Source of the DNA: Streptomyces uncialis
GTDB taxonomy: Bacteria > Actinomycetota > Actinomycetes > Streptomycetales > Streptomycetaceae
Length of the DNA stretch: 64,000 nt
Direction of reading: 5' to 3'
Assembly (NCBI RefSeq): GCF_036250755.1
Contig: NZ_CP109583.1
Coordinates: 5,231,501-5,295,500 of the forward strand
Numbering within the stretch: position 1 is the first letter of the stretch; the number at the start of each line of letters is the position of its first letter. Made by a program: the position numbers and the translations under genes. The notes under the pieces are model-generated. The model ran no database searches and was not told the origin of the DNA. It worked only from the letters and a program-made list of their open reading frames with translations. This document shows, one piece after another, positions 33,301 through 42,797 of the stretch.

Positions 33301-35721
33301 ATGGCGGAGCTTTTCACCCCCCTGGGGAACAACCACTCCACCCCCCTCGCGGCGGCGGTCCTGACCGACGAGAACCGCCTCATCATCGTGGTCGTCGCGG
33401 CTGTCGCCCTGGCCGCGCTGGTGGTGGCGGAAGTCCTGGTGCGCCAGGTGCTCGCCGCGAGCGAGGGCACCGACGGCATGAAAAGGATCGCGGCGGCTGT
33501 ACAAGAAGGCGCGAATGCCTATCTGGCCCGGCAGTTGCGCACACTCGCGGTTTTCGCGGTGGCCGTGTTCTTCCTGCTTCTGCTGCTTCCGGCGGACGAC
33601 TGGAATCAGCGGGCGGGCCGCTCGGTGTTCTTCTTGATCGGTGCGGCGTTCTCGGCGGCCACCGGCTATATCGGTATGTGGCTCGCGGTGCGCAGCAATG
33701 TGCGGGTCGCGGCGGCGGCCCGGGAAGCCACGCCGAGGGAAGGCGAACCGGAAAAGGATCTCACCGCGGTATCGCACAAAGCGATGAAGATCGCTTTTCG
33801 TACCGGTGGTGTCGTCGGCATGTTCACGGTGGGGCTCGGGCTGCTCGGCGCCTCGTGTGTGGTGCTGGTGTACGCGGCCGACGCGCCGAAGGTGCTGGAG
33901 GGATTCGGACTCGGCGCCGCCCTGATCGCCATGTTCATGAGGGTCGGCGGCGGCATCTTCACCAAGGCCGCAGATGTGGGCGCCGACCTGGTCGGCAAGG
34001 TCGAGAAGGGCATCCCGGAGGACGACGCGCGCAATCCCGCGACCATCGCCGACAACGTGGGCGACAACGTCGGGGACTGCGCGGGGATGGCCGCGGACCT
34101 GTTCGAGTCGTACGCGGTGACCCTGGTCGCCGCGCTGATCCTCGGCAAGGCGGCCTTCGGTGACGCGGGGCTCGCGTTCCCGCTGATCGTGCCCGCGATC
34201 GGGGTCGTCACCGCGATGATCGGGATCTTCGCGGTGGCGCCCCGCCGCAACGACCGCAGCGGGATGTCCGCGATCAACCGGGGCTTCTTCGTCTCCGCGG
34301 TGATCTCCCTGGTCCTGGTCGGCGTGGCGGTGCTCGCGTATCTGCCGTCCTCGTACGCGGACCTGGAGGGCGTCACGGATGTGGCGATCCAGACCAGGGG
34401 CGGCGACCCGCGGGTGCTCGCCCTGGTCGCCGTGGCCATCGGTATCGTCCTCGCCGCGCTGATCCAGCAGCTCACCGGCTACTTCACCGAGACCGGCCGC
34501 CGTCCGGTCCGGGACATCGTCAAGACCTCCCTGACCGGCCCCGCCACCGTGATCCTGGCCGGGATCGCGGTCGGTCTGGAGTCGGCGGTGTACACCGCGC
34601 TGCTGATCGGGCTCGGGGTGTACGGGGCGTTCCTGCTCGGCGGCGCGTCGATCATGCTGGCCCTGTTCGCGGTCGCCCTGGCCGGTACGGGGCTGCTCAC
34701 CACGGTCGGGGTCATCGTCGCCATGGACACCTTCGGTCCGGTCTCGGACAACGCGCAGGGCATCGCGGAGATGTCCGGGGACGTCGACGGCGCGGGCGCG
34801 CAGGTGCTCACGGACCTGGACGCCGTCGGCAACACCACCAAGGCGATCACCAAGGGCATCGCCATCGCCACGGCGGTCCTCGCGGCGGCGGCGCTCTTCG
34901 GCTCGTACCGGGACGCGATCACGACCGCGGCGGCGGACGTGGGGGAGAAGGTCGGGGACGGCGGTCCGCTGAACCTCGTCATGGACATCTCGCAGCCCAA
35001 CAACCTCGTCGGGCTGATCGCGGGCGCGGCGGTGGTGTTCCTGTTCTCCGGGCTGGCGATCAGCGCGGTGTCGCGGTCGGCGGGCGCCGTGGTCCACGAG
35101 GTGCGCCGGCAGTTCCGCGAGCACCCCGGGATCATGGACTACACGGAGAAGCCCGAGTACGGCCGGGTGGTCGACATCTGCACCAGGGACGCGCTCAGGG
35201 AACTCGCGACCCCCGGGCTGCTCGCCGTCCTCGCGCCCGTCGCGATCGGTTTCACCCTCGGGGTGGGTCCGCTCGGGGCGTTCCTCGCGGGCGCGATCGG
35301 CACGGGCACGCTGATGGCGGTGTTCCTCGCCAACTCCGGCGGGGCGTGGGACAACGCCAAGAAGCTCGTCGAGGACGGGCACCTCGGCGGCAAGGGGAGC
35401 GAGGCGCACGAGGCGACCGTGATCGGTGACACGGTCGGTGACCCGTTCAAGGACACGGCGGGTCCCGCCATCAACCCGCTGCTGAAGGTGATGAACCTGG
35501 TGGCGCTGCTCATCGCCCCGGCGGTGGTCGGTTTCGGCTACGGCGAGAACGAGAGCCTGGCGGTGCGCGTGCTGATCGCCGGGTCGGCGTTCGCGGTGAT
35601 CATCGGGTCCGTCTACATCTCCAAACGGCGGGGCATCGCCGTGGACGGGGACGACGGCGGCGAGGGCGGCGGAGGAGTGAAACGCTCGGCCGAACCAGGA
35701 GATCCGGCGGTGGTGTCCTGA
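33301..35721 (+). CDS. hppA: membrane-bound proton-pumping pyrophosphatase
   Basis: An 806-residue, about 16-helix membrane protein that couples pyrophosphate hydrolysis to ion pumping. The catalytic loop DVGADLVGKVEKGIPEDDARNPATIADNVGDNVGDCAGM is complete (residues about 223-261), and GDTVGDPFKDTAGPAINPL lies near the C-terminus. The GNTTKAITKG segment has Lys where potassium-dependent enzymes have Ala, the marker of the potassium-independent H+-pumping class. A strong AAGGAGGA ribosome site precedes the ATG. A hydrophilic Gly/Asp-rich tail ends the protein. Confidence 0.94.
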   Translation: MAELFTPLGNNHSTPLAAAVLTDENRLIIVVVAAVALAALVVAEVLVRQVLAASEGTDGMKRIAAAVQEGANAYLARQLRTLAVFAVAVFFLLLLLPADDWNQRAGRSVFFLIGAAFSAATGYIGMWLAVRSNVRVAAAAREATPREGEPEKDLTAVSHKAMKIAFRTGGVVGMFTVGLGLLGASCVVLVYAADAPKVLEGFGLGAALIAMFMRVGGGIFTKAADVGADLVGKVEKGIPEDDARNPATIADNVGDNVGDCAGMAADLFESYAVTLVAALILGKAAFGDAGLAFPLIVPAIGVVTAMIGIFAVAPRRNDRSGMSAINRGFFVSAVISLVLVGVAVLAYLPSSYADLEGVTDVAIQTRGGDPRVLALVAVAIGIVLAALIQQLTGYFTETGRRPVRDIVKTSLTGPATVILAGIAVGLESAVYTALLIGLGVYGAFLLGGASIMLALFAVALAGTGLLTTVGVIVAMDTFGPVSDNAQGIAEMSGDVDGAGAQVLTDLDAVGNTTKAITKGIAIATAVLAAAALFGSYRDAITTAAADVGEKVGDGGPLNLVMDISQPNNLVGLIAGAAVVFLFSGLAISAVSRSAGAVVHEVRRQFREHPGIMDYTEKPEYGRVVDICTRDALRELATPGLLAVLAPVAIGFTLGVGPLGAFLAGAIGTGTLMAVFLANSGGAWDNAKKLVEDGHLGGKGSEAHEATVIGDTVGDPFKDTAGPAINPLLKVMNLVALLIAPAVVGFGYGENESLAVRVLIAGSAFAVIIGSVYISKRRGIAVDGDDGGEGGGGVKRSAEPGDPAVVS

Positions 35722-35822
35722 ACGGCGTCGCGCGGCCCGCCGCCGGGAGGTCACGCGCCGGCCGTGGCGGCGCCGCGCTCCGTCATCGCTGAGCGGCGAG
35801 CGATCCGCTGAGCGGCAAGCGG

Positions 35823-35858
35823 CGGGCGGACACCATGTGTTGACGTGGCGTCCGCCCG
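35823..35858 (+). terminator. hairpin after hppA
   Basis: CGGGCGGAC (35823-35831) pairs with GTCCGCCCG (35850-35858), about 100 bases past the hppA stop. The rest of 35722-36053 shows nothing else recognisable. Confidence 0.6.
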
Positions 35859-36053
35859 TGGCCGGGGGGCGCGCGTCCGGGAGCGGGTACGTCCGGCGGC
35901 CCGTGCCCGGCTCCGTGAGCCTTGTCTCGCCGTACGAGGATGCTCTTGGTGCAAATGGCTTCAATAGCGGGCAGAGGGGATGCCCCGCACCTGCTTGTCC
36001 CCCGATCGACGTGTAAGTTCCGGGGCCGAGAGGCCACGGAAGGGACCGATCCG

Positions 36054-36623
36054 GTGAACAAGAAGCTCGCTGTCGCACTGTCCGGCGGTGCGGTACTCGT
36101 ACTGGCTCTGTCGGGATGCGGTGACGACGGCAACGAGAAGCTCGATTCCTGGGCCAAGACCGTCTGCGACTCCGTCGAGCCGCAGTCCAAGAAGATCGCG
36201 AGCGCCAATACCGCGATCCAGGCGCAGACCGCGGACAACAGCAAGCCGGAGGACGTCAAGTCCACCGACTCCAAGGCGTTCCAGGACATGTCCGACGCGT
36301 ACAAGGCGATCGGCGCCGCCGTGCAGAAGGCCGGCGCCCCGCCGGTCGACGACGGTGAGACCAAGCAGCAGAACGCGGTGAAGGAGCTGAACGGGATCTC
36401 CGCGGCCTACGCCGGGCTCAAGAAGCAGGTCGACGCGCTCGACACCGACGACCAGGGCAAGTTCGCCAGCGGTCTCGACAACATCGCCGGTGAGCTGATC
36501 AAGCTCGGCCAGAGCGGGAACAACGCGCTGAAGACGCTGGAGGAGGGTGACGTGGGGAAGGCCATGCAGAAGCAGGAGGGCTGCAAGAACGCGGGCGCCT
36601 CCCCGGCGGCGGCCAGCGGCTGA
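36054..36623 (+). CDS. small secreted lipoprotein of unknown function
   Basis: A 189-residue protein. VNKKLAVALSGGAVLVLALSG is followed by Cys at the lipobox LSGC, so it is a predicted lipoprotein on the outer membrane face. The mature part is helical, Lys/Asp/Ala-rich, with two Cys (about residues 42 and 180) that could pair. GTG at 36054 is preceded by GGAAGGGA. No domain recognised. Confidence 0.75.
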   Translation: MNKKLAVALSGGAVLVLALSGCGDDGNEKLDSWAKTVCDSVEPQSKKIASANTAIQAQTADNSKPEDVKSTDSKAFQDMSDAYKAIGAAVQKAGAPPVDDGETKQQNAVKELNGISAAYAGLKKQVDALDTDDQGKFASGLDNIAGELIKLGQSGNNALKTLEEGDVGKAMQKQEGCKNAGASPAAASG

Positions 36624-37133
36624 CCCCGGCCCCCGGGCTCGTCGCCCCCGGCCCCAGACCTCCGGCCCCGGTGAACCCTGACTCCGGTGCCCCGGCCCCG
36701 GCGGCCGACCGGGTCGTTCAGCCCCGGTGACCCGGACCCGGTGACCCGGCCCAGGTGACCCGGCCCAGGTGACCCCGGACACCTGGCGACCCCGGACCTG
36801 ACGACCCCGCTCCCGCCCCGCGCCCCGGCCCCGGTGACCCGGTAGCCGGCACACCCGGCGACCTCGTGACCCGGGGACCCGGCCCGGCGGGCGGCTCGGC
36901 CCCGGTACCCCGACTCCGGTGACCCCGACTCCGGTGACCCCGGCCGTGGGCCGCCGCACCCCCGTCACCGCCCGGGGCCCCGCCTCGCCCGGGTGGCCCA
37001 CCTGGGGCGGTCCGGTTCCCGGCGCCGACGGGGTGGGCCCGGCCCGCCCGTTCCGCCTCCCGGAGCGCCCGCCGACGACGGCGGGCGCTCCCTCGGTGCT
37101 CCGGCCCGGGGCGGGGGCGGGGAGAATGAGGGC
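36624..37133. other. gene-free stretch rich in CCGGTGACC-type repeats
   Basis: Many imperfect CCCGGTGACCCGG and CCCCGGACC units between 36660 and 36960, in an irregular register. No gene or RNA recognised. The end contains the ribosome site of the methyltransferase gene. Confidence 0.55.
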
Positions 37134-38789
37134 GTGACTCTCTCGCGTCTGCCTGTCCTCGATGTGTCCCGCGTGTCCCCGGTGCCGTCCGGGGCTCCGG
37201 TGTCTTCCGGGTCCTCGGGCTCCTCCGTGTCCTCGGTGTCCCCCGCGTCCTCCGCTCCCGGCGGTCCTGACGGTGCCGAAGGTTCCGGCGGGGGTTCCGG
37301 TACGGCCGGGGCGCTCAGGGAGGCGCTGCTGGCGGCCGACTTCACCGCCGACGGGCTGCTCGAACTGCTCGGGGCGTCCGCGTACGCCGCGCTGGCCCGG
37401 GGCGAGACCGTTCCCGCGCTGCGGGCCACCCGGGGGGACGGCGCCCTGGAGGCGCTCGTCCGGCTGCTGTTGCTCCAGCAGCCGGTGCCCCGCGCCCGGG
37501 TCGCGTCCGTGCTGCCGGTCGCGCGCTGTGTGACGGACGGCTGGCTGGCCGAGGTCGGCGGCGACGAGGTCGCCGCCCGGGTCGACGTACGGCCGTACGG
37601 CGGGCCGGACGGCGAGGACTGGTTCATCGTCTCGGACCTCGGATGCGCGGTCGGCGGCGCGGGCGGCGCGACCGGGGCGGACGGCGGTACGGCCGACGAG
37701 GGGGTCGTGCTGGGTGTGGGCGGCGCGTCCACGACCCTCGCGGGCATCACCGTACGGACGCCCGTCGAATCCGCGCTCGACCTCGGCAGCGGCTGCGGCA
37801 TCCAGGCGCTGCACGCGGCCCGGCACGCCACCCGGGTCACCGCGACCGACCTCAACCCGCGGGCCCTGCACATCACCGCCCTCACCCTGGCGCTCTCCGG
37901 GGTCCCCGCCCCGGAGTTGCTGGAGGGTTCGCTGTTCGAGCCGGTGGGCGAGCGGCGCTTCGACCTGATCGTCTCCAACCCGCCGTTCGTGATCTCGCCG
38001 GGCGCCAGGCTCACTTACCGTGACGGCGGTCTGAGCGGCGACGACCTGTGCCGGAACCTCGTCCAGCAGGCCGGGGAACGGCTGAACCCGGGCGGCTACG
38101 CACAGTTTCTCGCCAATTGGCAGCACGTCGACGGCGAGGACTGGACGGAGCGGCTCCGCTCCTGGGTGCCGCGCGGCTGCGACGCCTGGATCGTGCAGCG
38201 CGAGGTCCAGGACATCGCCCAGTACGCGGAACTGTGGCTGCGGGACGCGGGCGACCACCGCGGTGACCCGGCCGCCTACGCCGCCCGGTACGACGCGTGG
38301 CTGGACGAGTTCGAGGCGCGCGGGACCAGGTCCGTCGGCTTCGGCTGGATCACCCTGCGCCGGACGGACGCGGCGCGGCCGTCGGTGACCGTCGAGGAGT
38401 GGCCGCACCCCGTCGAGCAGCCGCTCGGGGACACCGTCCGCGCGCACTTCGCCCGGCAGGACTATCTGCGCGGCCGGGACGACGCGGCGCTGCTGGCCGA
38501 GCGTTTCCGGCTCGCGGACGAGGTGGTGCAGGAGCAGGTCGGACTGCCCGGCGCGGAGGACCCCGAGCATGTCGTGCTGCGGCAGAACCGGGGCATGCGC
38601 CGTGCCGCCCGCGTCGACACGGTCGCCGCCGGGTTCGCCGGGGTGTGCGACGGCACGCTGAGTGCCGCCCGCATCCTCGACGCCATCGCGCAGCTGCTCG
38701 GTGAGGATCCGGTGGTGCTGCGCTCGCGGACCCCGGAGCAGATCCGTTCCCTGGTGGAGCAGGGATTCCTGGAGCCCGTCCAGGCGTGA
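37134..38789 (+). CDS. class I SAM-dependent methyltransferase (HemK/RlmG-like, NPPF motif)
   Basis: A 551-residue protein. After a Ser/Gly-rich leader (1-60) and a helical domain, the SAM fold shows ALDLGSGCGIQALHAAR near 216-232 and DLIVSNPPFVISPG near 280-293. NPPF is typical of enzymes that methylate planar amino nitrogens of RNA bases, DNA adenine or protein Gln. The C-terminal third is actinobacteria-specific. GTG at 37134 has GGGGAG at a good distance. The substrate is unknown. It precedes topA in the same direction. Confidence 0.8.
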   Translation: MTLSRLPVLDVSRVSPVPSGAPVSSGSSGSSVSSVSPASSAPGGPDGAEGSGGGSGTAGALREALLAADFTADGLLELLGASAYAALARGETVPALRATRGDGALEALVRLLLLQQPVPRARVASVLPVARCVTDGWLAEVGGDEVAARVDVRPYGGPDGEDWFIVSDLGCAVGGAGGATGADGGTADEGVVLGVGGASTTLAGITVRTPVESALDLGSGCGIQALHAARHATRVTATDLNPRALHITALTLALSGVPAPELLEGSLFEPVGERRFDLIVSNPPFVISPGARLTYRDGGLSGDDLCRNLVQQAGERLNPGGYAQFLANWQHVDGEDWTERLRSWVPRGCDAWIVQREVQDIAQYAELWLRDAGDHRGDPAAYAARYDAWLDEFEARGTRSVGFGWITLRRTDAARPSVTVEEWPHPVEQPLGDTVRAHFARQDYLRGRDDAALLAERFRLADEVVQEQVGLPGAEDPEHVVLRQNRGMRRAARVDTVAAGFAGVCDGTLSAARILDAIAQLLGEDPVVLRSRTPEQIRSLVEQGFLEPVQA

Positions 38790-39071
38790 CGGGCCCGGGC
38801 GACGGCCGGGACCCGCACCCGTGCGACAGCCGGGGCGCGTAACGGGCCGGGACGCGGGCCGGGCCGCGGGCACGCGCGCGTGAGGGCCGTTCCCGGTCTT
38901 CCGTGGCGGGTTTCGCACCGGCCGTTCCCGGGGTCCCGCGGCCGTCCCGCGGACCGTCGCGGAACGGGTTCACCCCGCGGAGGTCCCGCCGTTCACCCTT
39001 GGTTCGCCGCACCGCCGTACGGACGTGCCAGCCTCCCACCGCTGGGGACCGGGGAAGGGGAGGCTAGGGCC

Positions 39072-39269
39072 ATGGAAAACGCGCCGGCGATCTTCGCGGG
39101 ATCGGTGTTCGCCCTGTTCGGAGGGGCATTGCTGCTGTGGACCGGGACGCGGCTGCGGCAGCGGCTGCCGGTCGCCGAGGGGGTGGCGCGGAGCACCTCT
39201 GTGGCCGTCGCGACCTCGGCGGGGGTGACGGCGCTGATGCTCGCCGTGTGGTGCTTCAGCGGAATCTGA
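39072..39269 (+). CDS. 65-residue two-helix membrane protein
   Basis: A short protein with two hydrophobic segments (residues 5-25 and 43-63) joined by a basic loop. GGGGAAGGGGAGG lies upstream of the ATG. Small membrane proteins at this position ahead of topA are common in Streptomyces. Function unknown. Confidence 0.7.
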   Translation: MENAPAIFAGSVFALFGGALLLWTGTRLRQRLPVAEGVARSTSVAVATSAGVTALMLAVWCFSGI

Positions 39270-39539
39270 GACGGGTCCCCGGGCGGGGCCCCGGACAGCC
39301 CCGGGGCGGGCGGTGGATCACCCGCCGCGCACCGCCGCCGGGGCCGGTCGGCACTCCGGGCGGCAGGAAAGGCGGTAGTCGGGTTACCGTTCGAGTGGCC
39401 GTTGCGGGCTTTTCCCGTTTGACACGGGGGCGGGATGTACCGTCACACTCCGCAGCGTCACGGTACGGCCCGCCGTACCGCACCAGCCATCGTGACGTAA
39501 CGCAGCGTCATCGAGCGTCGACCGGAGAGAAGAGCGAAG

Positions 39540-42380
39540 TTGTCCCCGACCAGCGAGGCCGCACATGGCGGTCGCCGACTCGTGATCGTCGAGTCGCCTG
39601 CCAAGGCGAAGACGATCAAGGGCTATCTCGGCCCCGGCTACGTCGTCGAAGCGAGCGTCGGACACATCCGCGACCTTCCGAGCGGAGCCGCCGAGGTCCC
39701 CGAGAAGTACACCGGTGAGGTGCGCCGACTCGGGGTGGACGTCGAACACGACTTCCAGCCGATCTATGTCGTCAACGCCGACAAGAAGGCCCAGGTCAAG
39801 AAGCTCAAGGAGCTGCTCAGCGAGTCCGACGAGCTCTTCCTCGCCACCGATGAGGACCGCGAGGGCGAAGCCATCGCGTGGCACCTCCAGGAAGTGCTCA
39901 AGCCCAAGATCCCCGTCCACCGGATGGTCTTCCACGAGATCACCAAGGACGCGATCCGCGACGCCGTCGCCAACCCGCGCGAGCTGAACAAGAAGCTCGT
40001 GGACGCCCAGGAGACCCGCCGCATCCTCGACCGCCTCTACGGCTACGAGGTCTCGCCGGTCCTGTGGAAGAAGGTCATGCCGAGGCTGTCGGCGGGCCGT
40101 GTCCAGTCCGTCGCCACCCGGCTGGTGGTCGAGCGGGAACGCGAGCGCATCGCCTTCCGTTCGGCCGAGTACTGGGACCTGACGGGCACCTTCGGCACCG
40201 GCCGCGCCGGTGACGCCTCCGATCCCGCGGCGCTGGTCGCCCGGCTCACCGCCGTCGACGGACGCCGGATCGCGCAGGGCCGCGACTTCGACTCCCTCGG
40301 GCAGATCAAGGGCGCGAACACCCTCCACCTCGACGAGGGACAGGCCCGCGCGCTCGCCGCGGCCCTGGAGAACACCCGTTTCTCCGTCCGCTCCGTCGAG
40401 TCCAAGCCGTACCGCCGCTCGCCGTACGCGCCGTTCCGCACCACGACCCTCCAGCAGGAGGCGAGCCGCAAGCTCGGCTTCGGCGCGAAGGCCACGATGC
40501 AGGTCGCGCAGAAGCTGTACGAGAACGGCTTCATCACCTATATGCGTACGGACTCCACGACGCTGAGCGACACGGCGGTCCGCGCCGCCCGCGCCCAGGT
40601 CACCCAGCTGTACGGCGCCGACTACCTGCCCGACAAGCCCCGCACGTACGCCGGGAAGGTCAAGAACGCGCAGGAGGCGCACGAGGCGATCCGCCCGTCG
40701 GGTGATCGTTTCCGCACCCCCGCGGAGACCGGTCTCACCGGTGACCAGTTCCGGCTCTACGAGCTGATCTGGAAGCGGACCGTCGCCTCCCAGATGAAGG
40801 ACGCGGTCGGCAACTCGGTCACCGTCAAGATCGGCGGCACCGCCGCCGACGGCCGGGACACCGAGTTCTCCGCCTCCGGCAAGACGATCACCTTCCACGG
40901 CTTCCTGAAGGCGTACGTCGAAGGCGCCGACGACCCGAACGCCGAGCTGGACGACCGCGAGCGCAGGCTTCCGCAGGTCGGCGAGGGCGACCCGCTGTCC
41001 GCCGACGCGATGTCCGTCGACGGTCACTCCACCAAGGCGCCCGCCCGCTACACCGAGGCCAGCCTCGTCAAGGAGCTGGAGGAGCGCGAGATCGGCCGCC
41101 CCTCCACGTACGCGTCGATCATCGGCACGATCCTCGACCGCGGCTATGTCTTCAAGAAGGGCACCGCGCTCGTCCCGTCCTTCCTGTCCTTCGCCGTGGT
41201 CAATCTGCTGGAGAAGCACTTCGGGCGGCTCGTCGACTACGACTTCACCGCCCGGATGGAGGACGACCTCGACCGTATCGCCAGCGGTGAGGCCCAGGCC
41301 GTGCCGTGGCTGCGCCGGTTCTACTTCGGCGAGGGCGGCCCCGGCGACGGCGCGGGCGCCGCGGCCGACGCGGGCAACGGCGACGGCGACCACCTCGGCG
41401 GACTCAAGGAACTCGTCACCGACCTGGGCGCCATCGACGCCCGCGAGGTGTCGTCGTTCCCCGTCGGGGACGGCATCGTGCTGCGCGTGGGCCGCTACGG
41501 CCCCTACATCGAGCGCGGCGAGAAGGACTCCGAGGGCCACCAGCGCGCGGACGTCCCCGAGGACCTCGCGCCCGACGAACTGACCGTCGCCTTCGCGGAG
41601 GAACTGCTCGCCAAGCCGAGCGGGGACTTCGAGCTGGGCGCCGACCCGGTCAGCGGCCACCAGATCATCGCCAGGGACGGCCGCTACGGCCCGTACGTCA
41701 CCGAGGTGCTGCCCGAGGGCACACCGAAGACCGGCAAGAACGCGGTCAAGCCGCGGACGGCCTCGCTCTTCAAGTCGATGGCCCTGGACACCGTCACCCT
41801 GGACGACGCGCTCAAGCTCATGTCGCTGCCGCGCGTCGTGGGCAAGGACGCCGAGGGCGTCGAGATCACCGCGCAGAACGGCCGCTACGGCCCGTATCTG
41901 AAGAAGGGCACCGACTCGCGGTCGCTGACCAGCGAGGACCAGCTCTTCACCATCACCCTGGACGAGTCCCTCGCCATCTACGCGCAGCCCAAGCAGCGCG
42001 GGCGGGCCGCGGCCAAGCCGCCGCTGAAGGAACTCGGCGAGGACCCGGTCAGCGGCAAGCCCGTCGTGGTGAAGGACGGCCGCTTCGGCCCGTACGTCAC
42101 CGACGGCGAGACCAACGCGACGCTGCGCTCCGGTGACAGCGTCGAGGAGATCACGCCCGAGCGGGGCTACGAGCTGCTCGCCGAGAAGCGGGCCAAGAGC
42201 CCCGCCAAGAAGACGGCGAAGAAGGCACCCGCCAAGAAGGCGCCGGCCAAGAAGACCGCGGCCAAGAAGACGGCCACGGCCACGGCCGCGAAGAAGACGA
42301 CCACGGCGAAGAAGGCCACGGCCAAGAAGGCGCCCGCGAAGAAGGCGTCCGCGACGAAGACCGCGGGCCCGGACGCCTGA
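39540..42380 (+). CDS. topA: DNA topoisomerase I
   Basis: A 946-residue type IA topoisomerase that relaxes negative supercoils. The Toprim domain begins RRLVIVESPAKAKTIKGYLG, with DEDREGEAIAWHL acidic residues; the active Tyr is about residue 334 in GFITYMRTDST. Instead of Cys zinc fingers the C-terminus holds repeated GRYGPY/GRFGPYV modules and ends in a Lys/Ala-rich tail of about 70 residues (KKAPAKK type), a known actinobacterial feature that increases DNA binding. The start codon is TTG at 39540, with GGAGAGAAGAG upstream. Confidence 0.96.
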   Translation: MSPTSEAAHGGRRLVIVESPAKAKTIKGYLGPGYVVEASVGHIRDLPSGAAEVPEKYTGEVRRLGVDVEHDFQPIYVVNADKKAQVKKLKELLSESDELFLATDEDREGEAIAWHLQEVLKPKIPVHRMVFHEITKDAIRDAVANPRELNKKLVDAQETRRILDRLYGYEVSPVLWKKVMPRLSAGRVQSVATRLVVERERERIAFRSAEYWDLTGTFGTGRAGDASDPAALVARLTAVDGRRIAQGRDFDSLGQIKGANTLHLDEGQARALAAALENTRFSVRSVESKPYRRSPYAPFRTTTLQQEASRKLGFGAKATMQVAQKLYENGFITYMRTDSTTLSDTAVRAARAQVTQLYGADYLPDKPRTYAGKVKNAQEAHEAIRPSGDRFRTPAETGLTGDQFRLYELIWKRTVASQMKDAVGNSVTVKIGGTAADGRDTEFSASGKTITFHGFLKAYVEGADDPNAELDDRERRLPQVGEGDPLSADAMSVDGHSTKAPARYTEASLVKELEEREIGRPSTYASIIGTILDRGYVFKKGTALVPSFLSFAVVNLLEKHFGRLVDYDFTARMEDDLDRIASGEAQAVPWLRRFYFGEGGPGDGAGAAADAGNGDGDHLGGLKELVTDLGAIDAREVSSFPVGDGIVLRVGRYGPYIERGEKDSEGHQRADVPEDLAPDELTVAFAEELLAKPSGDFELGADPVSGHQIIARDGRYGPYVTEVLPEGTPKTGKNAVKPRTASLFKSMALDTVTLDDALKLMSLPRVVGKDAEGVEITAQNGRYGPYLKKGTDSRSLTSEDQLFTITLDESLAIYAQPKQRGRAAAKPPLKELGEDPVSGKPVVVKDGRFGPYVTDGETNATLRSGDSVEEITPERGYELLAEKRAKSPAKKTAKKAPAKKAPAKKTAAKKTATATAAKKTTTAKKATAKKAPAKKASATKTAGPDA

Positions 42381-42797
42381 CGGTCACGCCGTAGTCCCGC
42401 CCCGGACGCGGGGCGTGCGGGGCCGCGGTGACGGCCTCAGGCGTGCGGCGTACGGGGTCGGCGTGGGTGGCGGCCGCAGGTCCGGGGGTGCCCGGATCCG
42501 CGGTGACGCCCGCAGGTCCGGGCCCTGACCGCCCGACGTTCGACATGTGCACCCCGTACGGGGCCGGGACCTCGCTCCCGGCCCCGTACGGCGTTCCCGG
42601 GCCGGCTCCGGTTTCGCGGGCCCGGCCGCGCGGTGGTGCTGCGGGGCGGCGGGCAGGGCGCCGTCGGTGGGCCAGGGGCCCGGGGCCGGTGCCGGACACC
42701 GGGCGCGGGGCCGGGCGGGACAGGGCACGGGCCCGGTGGCGGGACGCGGGGCACGGGACGCGGGGTTGGTGTCGGCGCGGCCGGATAGGCTGTCAGG
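42381..42797. other. intergenic region between topA and tmk
   Basis: No gene. It contains the strong 42554-42591 hairpin, then a GCGGGGC-rich stretch with GGACGCGGGGCACGGGACGCGGGG-like repetition leading to the tmk start. Confidence 0.5.
42554..42591 (+). terminator. perfect 16-bp hairpin after topA
   Basis: CCGTACGGGGCCGGGA (42554-42569) pairs exactly with 42576-42591 around a 6-base loop. It lies about 175 bases after the topA stop, with no gene between. Confidence 0.75.

Noticed and set aside
33181..36078. 965-residue minus-strand frame opposite hppA
   Set aside because: It is the antisense shadow of a highly GC-biased, strongly conserved pyrophosphatase gene.
35961..38918. 985-residue minus-strand frame over the lipoprotein and methyltransferase genes
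   Set aside because: It opposes a lipoprotein signal and an NPPF methyltransferase, both in the expected frame; the translation is compositional.
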